A stretch of 64,000 bases of DNA from Ruoffia halotolerans (GCF_014049385.1 NZ_JACAOA010000012.1:1-64000); one strand, 5' to 3'. Shown: positions 26,325 to 34,897, numbered from the stretch's first letter. Notes: generated from the sequence alone by a model not told the origin. A program made the numbers and translations.

Positions 26325-27187
26325 TTGATGCAAACAAGCATACATATTCCATATCAGCGATGTGTAAATTATTAAATATTTCCCGTCAAACCTATTACTA
26401 CAAAACAAAGGAAAAGCCGAGTGAAGCTGCGCTTGAAGCCGCCGTAACAGAAGAATTCAATCGCAGCCGCAAGAACTATGGTACGCGGAAAATCAAAGCT
26501 GCTCTGGCAAAACGTGATATCCTAGTTAGTCGTCGCAAAATCAGTCAAATCATGAACAGACGAGGCTTGAAATCAAATTATACAAAGGCAAATTATCGAA
26601 AGCATACATCGAATGTCAATCACTCCGATATTGAAAATACCTTGGATCGTGCCTTCACTGAACGTGAACCTTTGGAAGCAATCATCACGGATCTGACCTA
26701 TGTAAGAGTTGGCACAACGTGGTGTTATGTTTGTTTCATTATTGATTTATTCAATCGTGAGATCATTGGTCATTCCTGTGGTCCGAACAAAGATGCACCG
26801 TTGGTCAAAAGTGCTTTCCAAACTATCTCCCATCCTTTGACTGAAGTAAAAATCTTCCATACAGATCGTGGGAAAGAATTTGATAATAAACTGATTGATA
26901 CGATCTTAGAGACATTTGACATCGAACGATCACTGAGCAAGAAAGGCTGTCCTTATGACAATGCAGTGGCAGAGTCAACCTATAAATCATTTAAAGTAGA
27001 ATTTGTTTATCCGAATACATTTGACACATTGAATCAACTCAAACTGCAATTATTTGATTACGTCAATTGGTGGAATTATCTTCGGTTACATGGTTCTTTG
27101 GGATATGAGACACTAATCGGCATTCGAAATCTGAGATTGGCGGAGCGAATCCTTGATAATGAGCATGGATGTGGTAGCGTTGCGTAG
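26321..27187 (+). CDS. IS3-family transposase OrfB (DDE)
   Basis: A 288-residue catalytic subunit. HTH_21-type region (KNYGTRKIKAALAKRDILVS) is followed by an rve integrase core with DDE: Asp in IITDLTYVRVG, Asp in FHTDRGKEFDN and Glu in YDNAVAESTYKSFKVE. It ends NYLRLHGSLGYET, normal for IS3 elements. Translation starts at GTG overlapping orfA, or by frameshift fusion. The gene is intact, so the element may still move. Confidence 0.93.
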   Translation: MIDANKHTYSISAMCKLLNISRQTYYYKTKEKPSEAALEAAVTEEFNRSRKNYGTRKIKAALAKRDILVSRRKISQIMNRRGLKSNYTKANYRKHTSNVNHSDIENTLDRAFTEREPLEAIITDLTYVRVGTTWCYVCFIIDLFNREIIGHSCGPNKDAPLVKSAFQTISHPLTEVKIFHTDRGKEFDNKLIDTILETFDIERSLSKKGCPYDNAVAESTYKSFKVEFVYPNTFDTLNQLKLQLFDYVNWWNYLRLHGSLGYETLIGIRNLRLAERILDNEHGCGSVA

Positions 27188-27326
27188 TGGCCGATACATT
27201 TAATCGTTGCTTCGCCACGGTTGTTCCGCGTCCATGGTGGCTCGTTGTCAAGGACAATCGGATTAGATAACAAGTACTTGTTTTTTACACTTTATAATTT
27301 TTGTCAAAAAAAGGGTTGCCATTCCA

Positions 27327-27682
27327 TTCACTTTCGTAGCAGGTTAATTTTTATAGCCCCTCTTTCTCAAATATTGGTTCTACACACAAGAGAAAGCGGA
27401 AATAATAACGATTCTATAGTTCTTATTGTTTTTATAATAATACAGCTCTTCCAGCGAGGTCAATTTTTGGTAATTCAGTTATTTATTCCTTTCCAGACCG
27501 TAAGTACTTTTGTCAGGATGTTATTGAATAAAATAAGAGATATACTATCTTGATTATCGCTAACATCTAAATTTAGCAGAACTAGGTAAACTTTCCCCGG
27601 AATTTGGGATACTACATGAGTCCGTACTTAAACACTGTACAGCAGATGGTTTCTTATGTTTAATTACACGACTAAATAACTC
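27327..27682. other. Gene-free stretch between IS3 element and HIT gene
   Basis: About 355 bases with only short broken frames. Around 27440-27530 one frame reads ALPARSIFGNSVIYSFPDR before a stop, without a start or ribosome site. No promoter, tRNA or repeat is evident; it looks like degraded sequence beside the IS. Confidence 0.4.
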
Positions 27683-28135
27683 TTATTCATAATTCTTGTT
27701 CAAATACTCTTGAATGCTATTACGTATTTCATCATGCTTTATAGGGTTATAGGAGGTTTCTTTATTGTGCCAGTTGGAACTATCATATAGCCACACAGGC
27801 ATTTTTTGTCGTTCTTTACTTTCCCAATCATAACGTGGAAAAACATGGGCATGCAAAAAATTATCAGTATTTCCTAAAATGTCATAATTAACTCTAGTAG
27901 GTGTGCAACTATGAATAATAGCATCTCCTAGAATACTCATGTCGGAAAGAAACTGTTCGCGTTCCTCTAAAGACAAAACATTCAAAGAGTTAACTTCTTT
28001 TTTGGGTAATAGCACACAGTAGCCAGGTAAAAATTGAACATCTCCAAAAACAGCATAGCCACCTTTTAATTCTTTTATCAGCATTGGATTAGTCCCATTT
28101 ATTGCAGATAAAATTCGATTCTCGTACCATTCCAT
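27683..28135 (-). CDS. HIT-family protein
   Basis: A 150-residue histidine-triad protein. The HIT motif is LHAHVFPRYDW near residue 99, with HxH and a hydrophobic in place of the third His position. The upstream GYCVLLPKKEVNSLNVLSLEE is typical of the HIT fold. Such proteins hydrolyse nucleotide phosphoramidates or dinucleoside polyphosphates. ATG 28135 with AAAGGAG eight bases upstream is preferred to GTG at 28144. It lies in the accessory island; a transferred origin is likely. Confidence 0.82.
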   Translation of the reverse strand: MEWYENRILSAINGTNPMLIKELKGGYAVFGDVQFLPGYCVLLPKKEVNSLNVLSLEEREQFLSDMSILGDAIIHSCTPTRVNYDILGNTDNFLHAHVFPRYDWESKERQKMPVWLYDSSNWHNKETSYNPIKHDEIRNSIQEYLNKNYE

Positions 28136-28183
28136 GTAAATCACTCCTTTTTGACTTGGATAATTTTTAGTATAGCAAATTAT

Positions 28184-28762
28184 CTAATCACTCAGCTTAT
28201 TACCTGATGTTTTTATAATTTTTCTTTTATTACGCGTCAAAGTGCTCTTACTGATTCCGGTCATTTTCTCTACTTCTTTATAGGAATGGTCCTCCAATAG
28301 GTTCATAGCCAAATTGATTTGTTGCTGGCTGAATTTTTTCGGTCGCCCTTCCCGGAAGTCGGGTTTCTGTTTGGCCAATTCTTTTCCCTCTTGTGTACGC
28401 TCCACAATCAGATCCCGTTCAAAATCCGCAAAAGCACTGAAAATCGTGAAGATCAATCTTCCCGTGGACGTATTTTCAATAAACCTCAGATTCAACACAT
28501 TGATCCGCACGCCCTTCTCAAATAAAAGTTTGATCGTGTTCAATGCGTGTTGCGTGCTGCGAGCGAAGCGGTCCAACTTCGTCACAACCAAAGTATCCCC
28601 TGTCTCAATTTCCTGAAGGAGTTTTTGGAATTCGGGGCGATCACTTTTTGTTCCCGTAATTTTCTCGAAGTAAACCCAATCGCAGCGTTCCTCCTCGAGT
28701 TGACGCAGCTGCCCTTCCAGATCTTGCTGGCGGGTACTCACCCGTGCGTAACCATATTTCAT
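28184..28762 (-). CDS. Serine recombinase (resolvase/invertase family)
   Basis: A 192-residue Tn3-type resolvase. The catalytic Ser lies in [16 protein letters not shown] (residue 9), and the E helix and conserved Arg region are [16 protein letters not shown] and [22 protein letters not shown]-terminal Hin-like HTH ([17 protein letters not shown]) follows. RBS GGGGGG lies before the ATG. Its DNA is richer in G and C than neighbouring genes, a sign of transfer. A palindromic crossover site lies just upstream (28835-28864), the usual res-resolvase order for plasmid or transposon dimer resolution. Confidence 0.94.
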   Translation of the reverse strand: MKYGYARVSTRQQDLEGQLRQLEEERCDWVYFEKITGTKSDRPEFQKLLQEIETGDTLVVTKLDRFARSTQHALNTIKLLFEKGVRINVLNLRFIENTSTGRLIFTIFSAFADFERDLIVERTQEGKELAKQKPDFREGRPKKFSQQQINLAMNLLEDHSYKEVEKMTGISKSTLTRNKRKIIKTSGNKLSD

Positions 28763-28783
28763 CTTTTTTTACCCCCCTTTTTG

Positions 28784-28864
28784 AACATAAGTTATGACAC
28801 CTTTATTTCCCTTGATTTTACTGGACCTCGGAAGCATAGTCAATACTCTTGAGTTATGACTATG
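28784..28864. other. Candidate res site of the adjacent resolvase
   Basis: Site I is a 30-bp palindrome at 28835-28864: arms CATAGTCAATACTC and GAGTTATGACTATG around a central TT match at 12 of 14 positions. A further half-site like AGTTATGACAC lies at 28790-28800, closer to the gene, in the position expected for accessory subsites. Confidence 0.75.
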
Positions 28865-29016
28865 GTTACTAGGATTTATATTTACAATAATTGAAAAACG
28901 TAATTAAAATGCCGCTTCCTTTCGGAAACAGCATTAGAGGTTTAACCCTTATTTTTATAAACGATACGTAGAGAAAAATTTGAGACAAATATTATCCGAA
29001 TACAATTAAACTCGAT

Positions 29017-31485
29017 TTAACTAATTACGTCGTTAAAAACGCTCTGTCTGTGTTTAAAGGAGCCTGGTCCACCTTCTAGGATGTTCAGAATTTCCTTTTT
29101 TATAGGTGGACTTAGAGCATACCCATATTTCGATATCCAACCATGCTCTCCATCTGATTCCATTATAATCACGTTTTCCGATAAGGAATTGGTAACAAGG
29201 GTAGAATTATGAGTTGCAATGATTATTTGCCTTTTTTCTTTTAATTGGCGTAATTGCTCTACTAAGTTTTTGTATATATACCTGCTATCCAAATTATCTT
29301 CTGGTTGATCGATGATTACAGGTTTATGATTGTTAGAGAAGTATCCATGACTTAAAATTAAATTTAATATAGTTACCACTTTTTGACCGAGTGACAATTC
29401 TTTAATATCTTTAAAAATACTTTTTAACTGCCTAGAAGATTCGTAAGCATTGACATCAAACTCAATAGTGAACTCTTCCACAGCATTTAGCTTATTTTTA
29501 TAATACGCTAGAAGTTTGCTAATATTGTTAGCTCTTAAAAAGTCGTCTAGTAAAACGACCATTGCGTCATAGCTATTTGATGGAGTCAAATTCTCTTTAT
29601 CAAGATTAGGTGCTCTTTGAATTCTTGCGAAAGAGCTGATAGGGTTAAACTCTAGAGACATAGTTTTATTAATACATAGTTTTATAAATTCATTAAAAGA
29701 GAGTGTCCTAATTAAGTAATGAATGTATTCTGTTGCTTCTTTTTGTGTTATGTCATATTCTCTACTAATTCGAGATTTTGGAATTTCCAAACTATGGGGT
29801 AATTCATATACATTTACATTCTTTTGGATATAGACAATTCTCATTTTATCTTTTTGAGATAGATTATAGGGATTTATTCTGGATTCAACTTTACTTTTTC
29901 TTTCTTCCAAAATTTTTCCTATGTTACCCAGGAATTTTAGCAGGCCATTGTTACTGTTGAATTTGATTTTTTTTCCTAATGCATCTAGATATCCATCACT
30001 AAAGAACAAATCTTGTATAAAACCTCCAAACTCATTGTTGTTTGCTTTTTCAACAAGTGAATTAATAGAGTACCTATCATCGTAGAATTTTTCTATAGTA
30101 GCTTTTCTATGCGCTTGTTTTTCAGCTATGAATTCATTTGATTTTATTTTGGTTATTTTATACACCGATACGAATTTTCTCAAAATTTTTTGTTTAATCT
30201 TATTTTTATTGTAGTAGATTTTTTCTCTATAGATTGACGGATCTAGATCGCTAAGATCTGCTATTAATTCTACCGAAGATCCAAAGTGTGGTAATTCCAT
30301 AGTTACAATATATTCTTCATTATAGTAGTGAACCAAAACCGATACTTCCCCATGTTGACTAAAAAAGTATAGATGGCTATCATCTTTAAATTCTTGGGTC
30401 AATACGAAGTTTATTAAATCTAAAGCAGTACTTTTCCCGGTTCCTCTCCCTCCTATATAGCTATTTAACGACGGGGAATATTGGACACAATAATTGGTTT
30501 TATTCTTCCCAGTCAGATAACCATCTTTAGTGTAATCGATATGTAGCCCCTCGATGAATATATTCGGAATTTGGGGATTTTCTAAACTAACTGTAATTTG
30601 ATACTCTTCTAGAGCTTCAAAAAAGGAGTTAGTTGAGTTGTTAGCAACTTTTACCCACATACTCTCTGATGGGATTTCTTCATGAGAATGAGCATCACAA
30701 TCTAAAATAAAGCACTTATTACTTTTATATATACTAGTAAAATAACTATTATATCTTGGAATTTCTTTGTCGGAATTAACCCCGATAAATTTAGAATAGC
30801 GACCGCTTAATAATTCTTTTTTATACCCACCGCTATATATATTCTTTTGACTAAATAATTCTGAAGTATTTATATGAGCTATGTATGCATAGCACTGTTT
30901 ATCATAAAAATCTTTAAGGACATCGTAGCTACTTTTCATGACGCCATACTCTTCTGAAATAATATGATCAGATAGCCACTGTTCAACTTCTCCTAGTTGC
31001 TCTGCTCGAAACATCCCCACAACGTGGAGCCTATCCGCACACGTAATTTCGATACCATAAATTACATTACAGTGCTTGTGCACATTGTTTCTATAATTAT
31101 CTAAAGCTTTTTGTAATTTCACAATCCCTTTCGTAGTATTATGATCAGTTACAACTACAATTTCATAATTATTTTTTAATAACTGATTTGCTATTAATAA
31201 GTATGAATAAAATTCCTTTTTCGTTTCAAAAATAGCCAATTCTTCGTTTAGTTGTACTTCGCCAATTAACGCAGCAATCTCTTTATCAAAACTACTAACA
31301 ATATGCTCATGAAATAAATTTTGTTCAGTTAGCCTTTTATAATCATTCCTATTCCATTCCGACTTGAATCGGTAATCATAGGAAGCTGGAGTATGCACAT
31401 GAAATAATGTTTTCTTATAGTCTCCCGTCATATTTTTGCTAGTTTTTATTTCTTTATATTTTTCAACTATCTGTTTATTTAACAT
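29017..31485 (-). CDS. PHP-domain/SMC-like ATPase (TrlF-like), candidate defence gene
   Basis: An 822-residue two-domain protein. Residues about 25-290 form a PHP phosphoesterase with the metal motifs LFHVHTPASYD (His29, His31), VVVTDHN (114-116), GIEITCADRLH (Glu146, His154), AYIAHIN and LDCDAHSHEE. Residues about 335-822 form an SMC/ABC-type ATPase: Walker A GGRGTGKST (about 345), a helical insert, ABC signature LSLGQKV (about 710), Walker B PVIIDQPEDNLD and His switch IIIATHNST. This fusion is what databases call TrlF-family AAA-like ATPase. Related PHP-SMC proteins are associated with antiphage defence (family knowledge). It stands alone with its own promoter, between a resolvase/res module and an IS6-family end. 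The stretch is AT-rich. Confidence 0.85.
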   Translation of the reverse strand: MLNKQIVEKYKEIKTSKNMTGDYKKTLFHVHTPASYDYRFKSEWNRNDYKRLTEQNLFHEHIVSSFDKEIAALIGEVQLNEELAIFETKKEFYSYLLIANQLLKNNYEIVVVTDHNTTKGIVKLQKALDNYRNNVHKHCNVIYGIEITCADRLHVVGMFRAEQLGEVEQWLSDHIISEEYGVMKSSYDVLKDFYDKQCYAYIAHINTSELFSQKNIYSGGYKKELLSGRYSKFIGVNSDKEIPRYNSYFTSIYKSNKCFILDCDAHSHEEIPSESMWVKVANNSTNSFFEALEEYQITVSLENPQIPNIFIEGLHIDYTKDGYLTGKNKTNYCVQYSPSLNSYIGGRGTGKSTALDLINFVLTQEFKDDSHLYFFSQHGEVSVLVHYYNEEYIVTMELPHFGSSVELIADLSDLDPSIYREKIYYNKNKIKQKILRKFVSVYKITKIKSNEFIAEKQAHRKATIEKFYDDRYSINSLVEKANNNEFGGFIQDLFFSDGYLDALGKKIKFNSNNGLLKFLGNIGKILEERKSKVESRINPYNLSQKDKMRIVYIQKNVNVYELPHSLEIPKSRISREYDITQKEATEYIHYLIRTLSFNEFIKLCINKTMSLEFNPISSFARIQRAPNLDKENLTPSNSYDAMVVLLDDFLRANNISKLLAYYKNKLNAVEEFTIEFDVNAYESSRQLKSIFKDIKELSLGQKVVTILNLILSHGYFSNNHKPVIIDQPEDNLDSRYIYKNLVEQLRQLKEKRQIIIATHNSTLVTNSLSENVIIMESDGEHGWISKYGYALSPPIKKEILNILEGGPGSFKHRQSVFNDVIS

Positions 31486-31507
31486 TCCTCAGGTATTCCT
31501 TTCTCAT

Positions 31508-31537
31508 TTTATAGTGGTAACATTTACAGTATTTCAA
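31508..31537 (-). promoter_or_regulatory. Promoter of PHP-ATPase gene
   Basis: On the minus strand -35 TTGAAA (31532-31537) and -10 TATAAA (31508-31513) are 18 bases apart, about 20 bases before the start; AAAGGAA and TGAGG lie between. Confidence 0.65.
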
Positions 31538-31776
31538 TCTCTTTTTTTATACTCTGATTATCAAAAAAAATCGGTGTTAGAGATACTGATAAAGATATAG
31601 GTCAAAATATCAAGTAAAAGAATTATATCACTCAACATTGAATGTCCTCACTAAATATCCTAAATTATTCGACACATCCTGCATACAAAGTTAATTTAGT
31701 ATGTTAAAAGCTCTTACTATGTAGTCTTGGGGTTTCTCTCTAAATTGACAAATCAAACTTGTACATTATTCTTTTC

Positions 31777-31794
31777 GGTTCTGTTGCAAAGTTT
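31777..31794 (+). repeat. Solo terminal repeat of an IS6-family element
   Basis: GGTTCTGTTGCAAAGTTT matches the end of IS1216/IS257-type elements, orientated so that the element body would lie to the right. No IS6 transposase follows, so this is a remnant left by deletion or recombination. Confidence 0.75.
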
Positions 31795-31875
31795 CAAAAA
31801 AAGTATAGAAGTCCTAACATGCCATTTTGATTATGATGGGATACCCATTGAAACTTTAATTTTAGTTTAGACAGA

Positions 31876-31908
31876 CAAGCCGAAGAGATTTACTTCTTTT
31901 CGGCTTTC
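31876..31908. terminator. Hairpin, possible terminator
   Basis: AAGCCGAA pairs with TTCGGCTT, with GAAG/CTTC pairing within; weak T-tracts on both sides. It lies after the second yolD gene on the minus strand. Confidence 0.4.
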
Positions 31909-31941
31909 CTGTAGATTTCTCTTATCCCATCAACTGAATCT

Positions 31942-32313
31942 CTAAATCTTAAACTGTTTCGTATCCGACCATTTCAAGTCATTCGAAAATGCCACGTGTC
32001 GAATCTCATCATAACCAATTTTTGTATTTCCTACAAAAATACCCAATTCGTCAAACCCTTTGATGACCCCAACAGTATCAGGTTTATAGTAACCATTACT
32101 ATCTCGCTCTTCAATCTGAATGGTGATTTCTTTATTCCTCCGTTGTGTTTCGGATAAAATTGTCCCGATTTCATCGATGTCCATCTGCATTTTTTGTTGT
32201 GGACAATTTTTTTCTCGTGTCATCTGGTCGTTTAATGTATCCGTATGTTCAGATAGATAAAATCCTGCCCATTTCACCATTCCTCGATCTTGATAACTTT
32301 CTCCATAAGACAT
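31942..32313 (-). CDS. YolD-like protein (second copy)
   Basis: A 123-residue YolD-family protein (SYGESYQDRGMVKWAGFYLSEHT at the start), related to the copy at 621-989 but not identical. ATG 32313 follows AAAGGAAG at good distance. It comes after a truncated umuC fragment, so it is probably the surviving half of a plasmid-type UV-resistance operon. Without its polymerase and promoter it may be silent. Confidence 0.8.
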   Translation of the reverse strand: MSYGESYQDRGMVKWAGFYLSEHTDTLNDQMTREKNCPQQKMQMDIDEIGTILSETQRRNKEITIQIEERDSNGYYKPDTVGVIKGFDELGIFVGNTKIGYDEIRHVAFSNDLKWSDTKQFKI

Positions 32314-32336
32314 ATCAATCACTTCCTTTCATGGAT

Positions 32337-32522
32337 CTAATGACCACCAATTATAGTTCTGCGGCTGATTGCAGTCGCCCCTGGCAATAACGAACTAGCA
32401 TGCACCAAGGCTTTGAATCCGTATCGGTTTCGAATTTTGTCACACAGATAATCTAGTTTCTCTTCTTGAACCATTTTTTCTGGGTCGGAAAATAAATCCA
32501 TTATTTGAGTACAGAGAAGCAT
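32337..32522 (-). pseudogene. C-terminal fragment of a umuC-like polymerase
   Basis: About 60 codons remain: DLFSDPEKMVQEEKLD, IRNRYGFKALVHASSLL and TIIGGH, matching the last part of Gram-positive UmuC/UvrX (compare SLFDNFEQVEKEE and LIGGHAAG in the intact copy at 986-2410). Everything upstream of about 32520 is missing and replaced by an unrelated fragment on the opposite strand. Confidence 0.85.
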
Positions 32523-32872
32523 TCAGTGGCTACCCGATTGGATTTATTAGTGAAGGAAAATCAATCTCTGATAAAAAGTTCCATGAATCTACTTACCGTG
32601 CCTTAATTATGATTCCAAAAAGTAGACTAACGTATTACCCAAGAAATCTTATTATCACTCGACCTGAAGGCCTCTATCTTTCAGGGTTTACTACCGATAA
32701 AAAACAGCAAATTCTTGATTTTACTCAACGTGTTTCATTATTTTTAGAACAACATCAGTTAAAAATAGATGGAGATATTTGGGAGTTACTGTGGCAAGAT
32801 GAAGTATTTACAACGGAAAAGGAGTTACAAGTTTTTGAAGTAATGATACCGATAAAACCTGTATCTCATTAA
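32523..32872 (+). pseudogene. 3' fragment of a GyrI-like effector-binding regulator
   Basis: An open frame from the junction at about 32522 to 32872: AFSGYPIGFISEGKSIS, YPRNLIITRPEGLYLSGF, WELLWQDEVFTTEKELQVF and IPIKPV. This resembles the C-terminal GyrI/BmrR-like drug-binding domain of MerR- or AraC-type regulators. The DNA-binding N-terminus, start and promoter are absent. An internal ATG at 32609 lacks a ribosome site. The assignment is moderately sure; the truncation is clear. Confidence 0.6.
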
Positions 32873-33055
32873 CTTGCTGAAAACCCAAAACGTGAGTATC
32901 AGCTAGAGTTGCTTTATATTTTAAGGATAAGCATAAAAAATGATTAGCTCAAAGTGAATCAATGAATCATCTAAATGGGTGAGTCACTTTGCATGAACTG
33001 GAGTATGCTAACGCTAGAAGTCAAAAAATGAAACCTGTATACAAAAATACCTGTT

Positions 33056-33097
33056 AAAAGCTTGAATTGTTGATTTACCAACAATTCAAGCTTTTTT
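33056..33097. terminator. Strong bidirectional terminator
   Basis: A perfect 17-bp stem (AAAAGCTTGAATTGTTG / complement) with a 6-base loop and T-runs on both sides. Confidence 0.92.
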
Positions 33098-33154
33098 AAT
33101 TTAATCTGCAGCTGAAAGCATACCTGTTGCTATTGTTTTCTCGTTGTATGTCGG

Positions 33155-33364
33155 TTAGTCTACACCATACTCTTTTAATAGGGCATCTGCTAGTTTGTTT
33201 ACGTTTGAATAGATTTCTAACTCTACAATACTGTCGTTAAATTCCATTTGAATAGATGAATTGAAAATCGAATAAAATTCTGTTGTTCGTTTAAATGTAT
33301 CCGTTTCAACAATTACTTTTGATCCGTCGACAAAGACATGTCCACAGTTATTTTTAAAATACAT
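33155..33364 (-). CDS. Small protein of unknown function
   Basis: A 69-residue soluble protein (MYFKNNCGHVFVDGSKVIVE at the start) with no recognised domain. A strong AAGGAGGGGAAGG ribosome site is seven or fewer bases upstream of the ATG, which supports a real gene. Predicted beta strands dominate the first half and a helix (NVNKLADALLKEYG) ends it. It sits in the accessory island beside the RadC-NERD fusion. Confidence 0.6.
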   Translation of the reverse strand: MYFKNNCGHVFVDGSKVIVETDTFKRTTEFYSIFNSSIQMEFNDSIVELEIYSNVNKLADALLKEYGVD

Positions 33365-33542
33365 AACCTTCCCCTCCTTCCCTTTTAAGAGTAAATACGA
33401 AAAAATTGGTCAAAAGAAGACAAGGGAAAGCATTTCGTTGTCAAAACCATGTCCGATTGTCATTGTTGTGTGTTCTTTTCATTTAACCGTCCATTTTGTA
33501 CGTATCTACCGCTTGCTGAAAGTGGTTATAGCATAGCCAGTC

Positions 33543-33590
33543 GAAAAAACAAGGATATATGAACTCTCTACGTTCGTCCTTGTTTTTTCT
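33543..33590. terminator. Terminator/attenuator-like hairpin
   Basis: AAAAAACAAGGA pairs with TCCTTGTTTTTT (12 bp) over a 21-base loop. It stands about 200 bases upstream of the RadC-NERD gene and could end transcription on either strand. Confidence 0.75.
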
Positions 33591-33786
33591 TTGTGTCTAA
33601 GCTAAGGGATAACCACAGCAAACGACCAAAACGCACTGAAAAAATGGCAAATAAAAAGAAAGGAGAAAAACACTGCCACTCGATCCTTGACAACAAAACA
33701 AATAACAAAAGAATCCAGCTTCACTTCTCTCAACCTCTAAAAAAATGTGTTGGGAAAAAAAGCCTAAAAGAAAGAAGGAGAAAACA

Positions 33787-34566
33787 ATGTCAGTTAGTTA
33801 TGAAAAAGTAGTAGAAATTGTCCGTCTCAAACAAGTTGTCTGTGATTCCACCTTAGAAATACAAAAAATTACGTCCAGCTTTGGCATTGCCCAATGGCTA
33901 ATGGATGAGATTGGAAATGAAACGCAAGAAGTTTTGATGTTGCTATGTTTGAATACAAAAAACGAAGTAAACAGTTTATCTGTCGTGCACCGAGGTACGA
34001 TAAACATTTTTATTCAATTGGAACGCTCGGTGGAGAAAGTTAATTTGTTGTTCAATAATTTGAGATATAATGGCAAGGTTCAGGGGAAGCTTGTATTTGT
34101 AAACCCAGAAGGATTGATTCGCTTAGATGAGCATGCCTCAGAAGTGGGGATGAACCGTGCAGAATTTATACATTGGATTAAAGGAATTGCCCGTGATGAA
34201 CAACATTTACCGTTAGCTAATATCTCGCCAATCGCTTTAAAAGAACGAATTCTGAATGAATTTCAAATTGAAAAGCCTAACCCACCTATACCTAAATCGA
34301 TGAAAGATTTCAACCAAATGAAACGAGGTGTAAAATGTGCTAGATGTCACAGTTTTGATATAACGCAAACAATGTATAAAGTCATCTGTAATCAATATGG
34401 CCATCATGAAGCCAAAAAGAAATCAGTCGTTCGTACTTTATGTGAATATGGACTGATTCGTTACAAAGAACCGCTCACTGTGAGTGAATATGAAGTGTTT
34501 CTTGATGGCCAGGTGAGTAAAAAGTATATCGCACGCACACTTAGTAAGTATTTTGAAAATGTATAG
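33787..34566 (+). CDS. RadC-NERD chimeric protein
   Basis: A 259-residue fusion. Residues 1 to about 73 are the N-terminal part of a plasmid-type RadC/JAB protein (VVEIVRLKQVVCDS, then LLCLNTKNEVNSLSVVHRGT), stopping before the catalytic HxH-containing segment. From IQLERSVEKVNLLFNNLRY on, the sequence is the C-terminal half of a NERD nuclease-related protein: KLVFVNPEGLIRLDEHASEV, then the zinc-ribbon-like CARCHSFDITQTMYKVICNQ and RTLCEYGLIRYKE. The NERD catalytic core is missing. ATG 33787 has AAGGAG upstream; the frame is open further left without a site. Probably a deletion or recombination product, though still open and translatable. Confidence 0.75.
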   Translation: MSVSYEKVVEIVRLKQVVCDSTLEIQKITSSFGIAQWLMDEIGNETQEVLMLLCLNTKNEVNSLSVVHRGTINIFIQLERSVEKVNLLFNNLRYNGKVQGKLVFVNPEGLIRLDEHASEVGMNRAEFIHWIKGIARDEQHLPLANISPIALKERILNEFQIEKPNPPIPKSMKDFNQMKRGVKCARCHSFDITQTMYKVICNQYGHHEAKKKSVVRTLCEYGLIRYKEPLTVSEYEVFLDGQVSKKYIARTLSKYFENV

Positions 34567-34678
34567 CGGAAGGTACGCAACCTATGAAAATAAAAATAGT
34601 TCTTTTGAATATGTGCTTGGAAATGTTGAATTTCCGTTTAAAAATTCTAAAACCAAGTGATTTTAATATAGGTAAATT

Positions 34679-34719
34679 GGCTAACGGGACGTGTCATTGT
34701 AAGACGTGTCCCGTTAGCC
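34679..34719. other. GC-rich hairpin upstream of cdaA
   Basis: GGCTAACGGGAC and GTCCCGTTAGCC form a perfect 12-bp stem around a 17-base loop with no T-tail, in otherwise AT-rich sequence. It lies between the island end and the cdaA promoter. Function unknown; it could be a transcription barrier or a recombination scar. Confidence 0.6.
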
Positions 34720-34805
34720 GTCTAATTTCCCTTGTCACCCCATGACCCGTCCCGATAACCCAACTACCCCCACCGATCCAATCCAAACACCACATCTTCC
34801 CCATC

Positions 34806-34831
34806 TCAGAAAATCATTTTAGATTTTCTGA
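34806..34831. other. Short perfect hairpin upstream of cdaA promoter
   Basis: TCAGAAAATC and GATTTTCTGA form a 10-bp stem with a 6-base loop. The T content is low after it, so it is more like an operator or a weak terminator. Confidence 0.4.
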
Positions 34832-34840
34832 TTCAAAATA

Positions 34841-34869
34841 TTAAGTATGAAAGTTTGATATGCTATAAT
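34841..34869 (+). promoter_or_regulatory. Promoter of cdaA operon
   Basis: Extended -10 TGCTATAAT (TATAAT 34864-34869) with a weak -35 TTAAGT (34841-34846) at 17 bases. Confidence 0.6.
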
Positions 34870-34897
34870 ATCAGAGAGTGATTAGAAAGAAGGTGAC

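Larger units (their letters stand above)
25955..27326 (+). mobile_element. IS3-family insertion sequence, about 1.37 kb
   Basis: Contains orfA and orfB. Candidate imperfect inverted ends: left TGGATAGGCTACAATAAACT, right (minus strand) TGGAATGGCAACCCTTTTTT, with further agreement inward (GACAGAAAATATAAGGTGT against GACAAAAATTATAAAGTGT). No clear 3- or 4-base target duplication flanks these ends (ATC against TTC), so the element may be old or its exact ends differ by a few bases. Both transposase frames are open. Confidence 0.8.

Noticed and set aside
27221-27553. 110-codon open frame after the IS3 transposase
   Set aside because: It overlaps the IS right end, has no ribosome site and no protein-like composition.
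33593-33811. Lys/Arg-rich 72-codon frame before the RadC-NERD gene
   Set aside because: Composition reflects an A-rich leader; no ribosome site, and it overlaps the real start in another frame.
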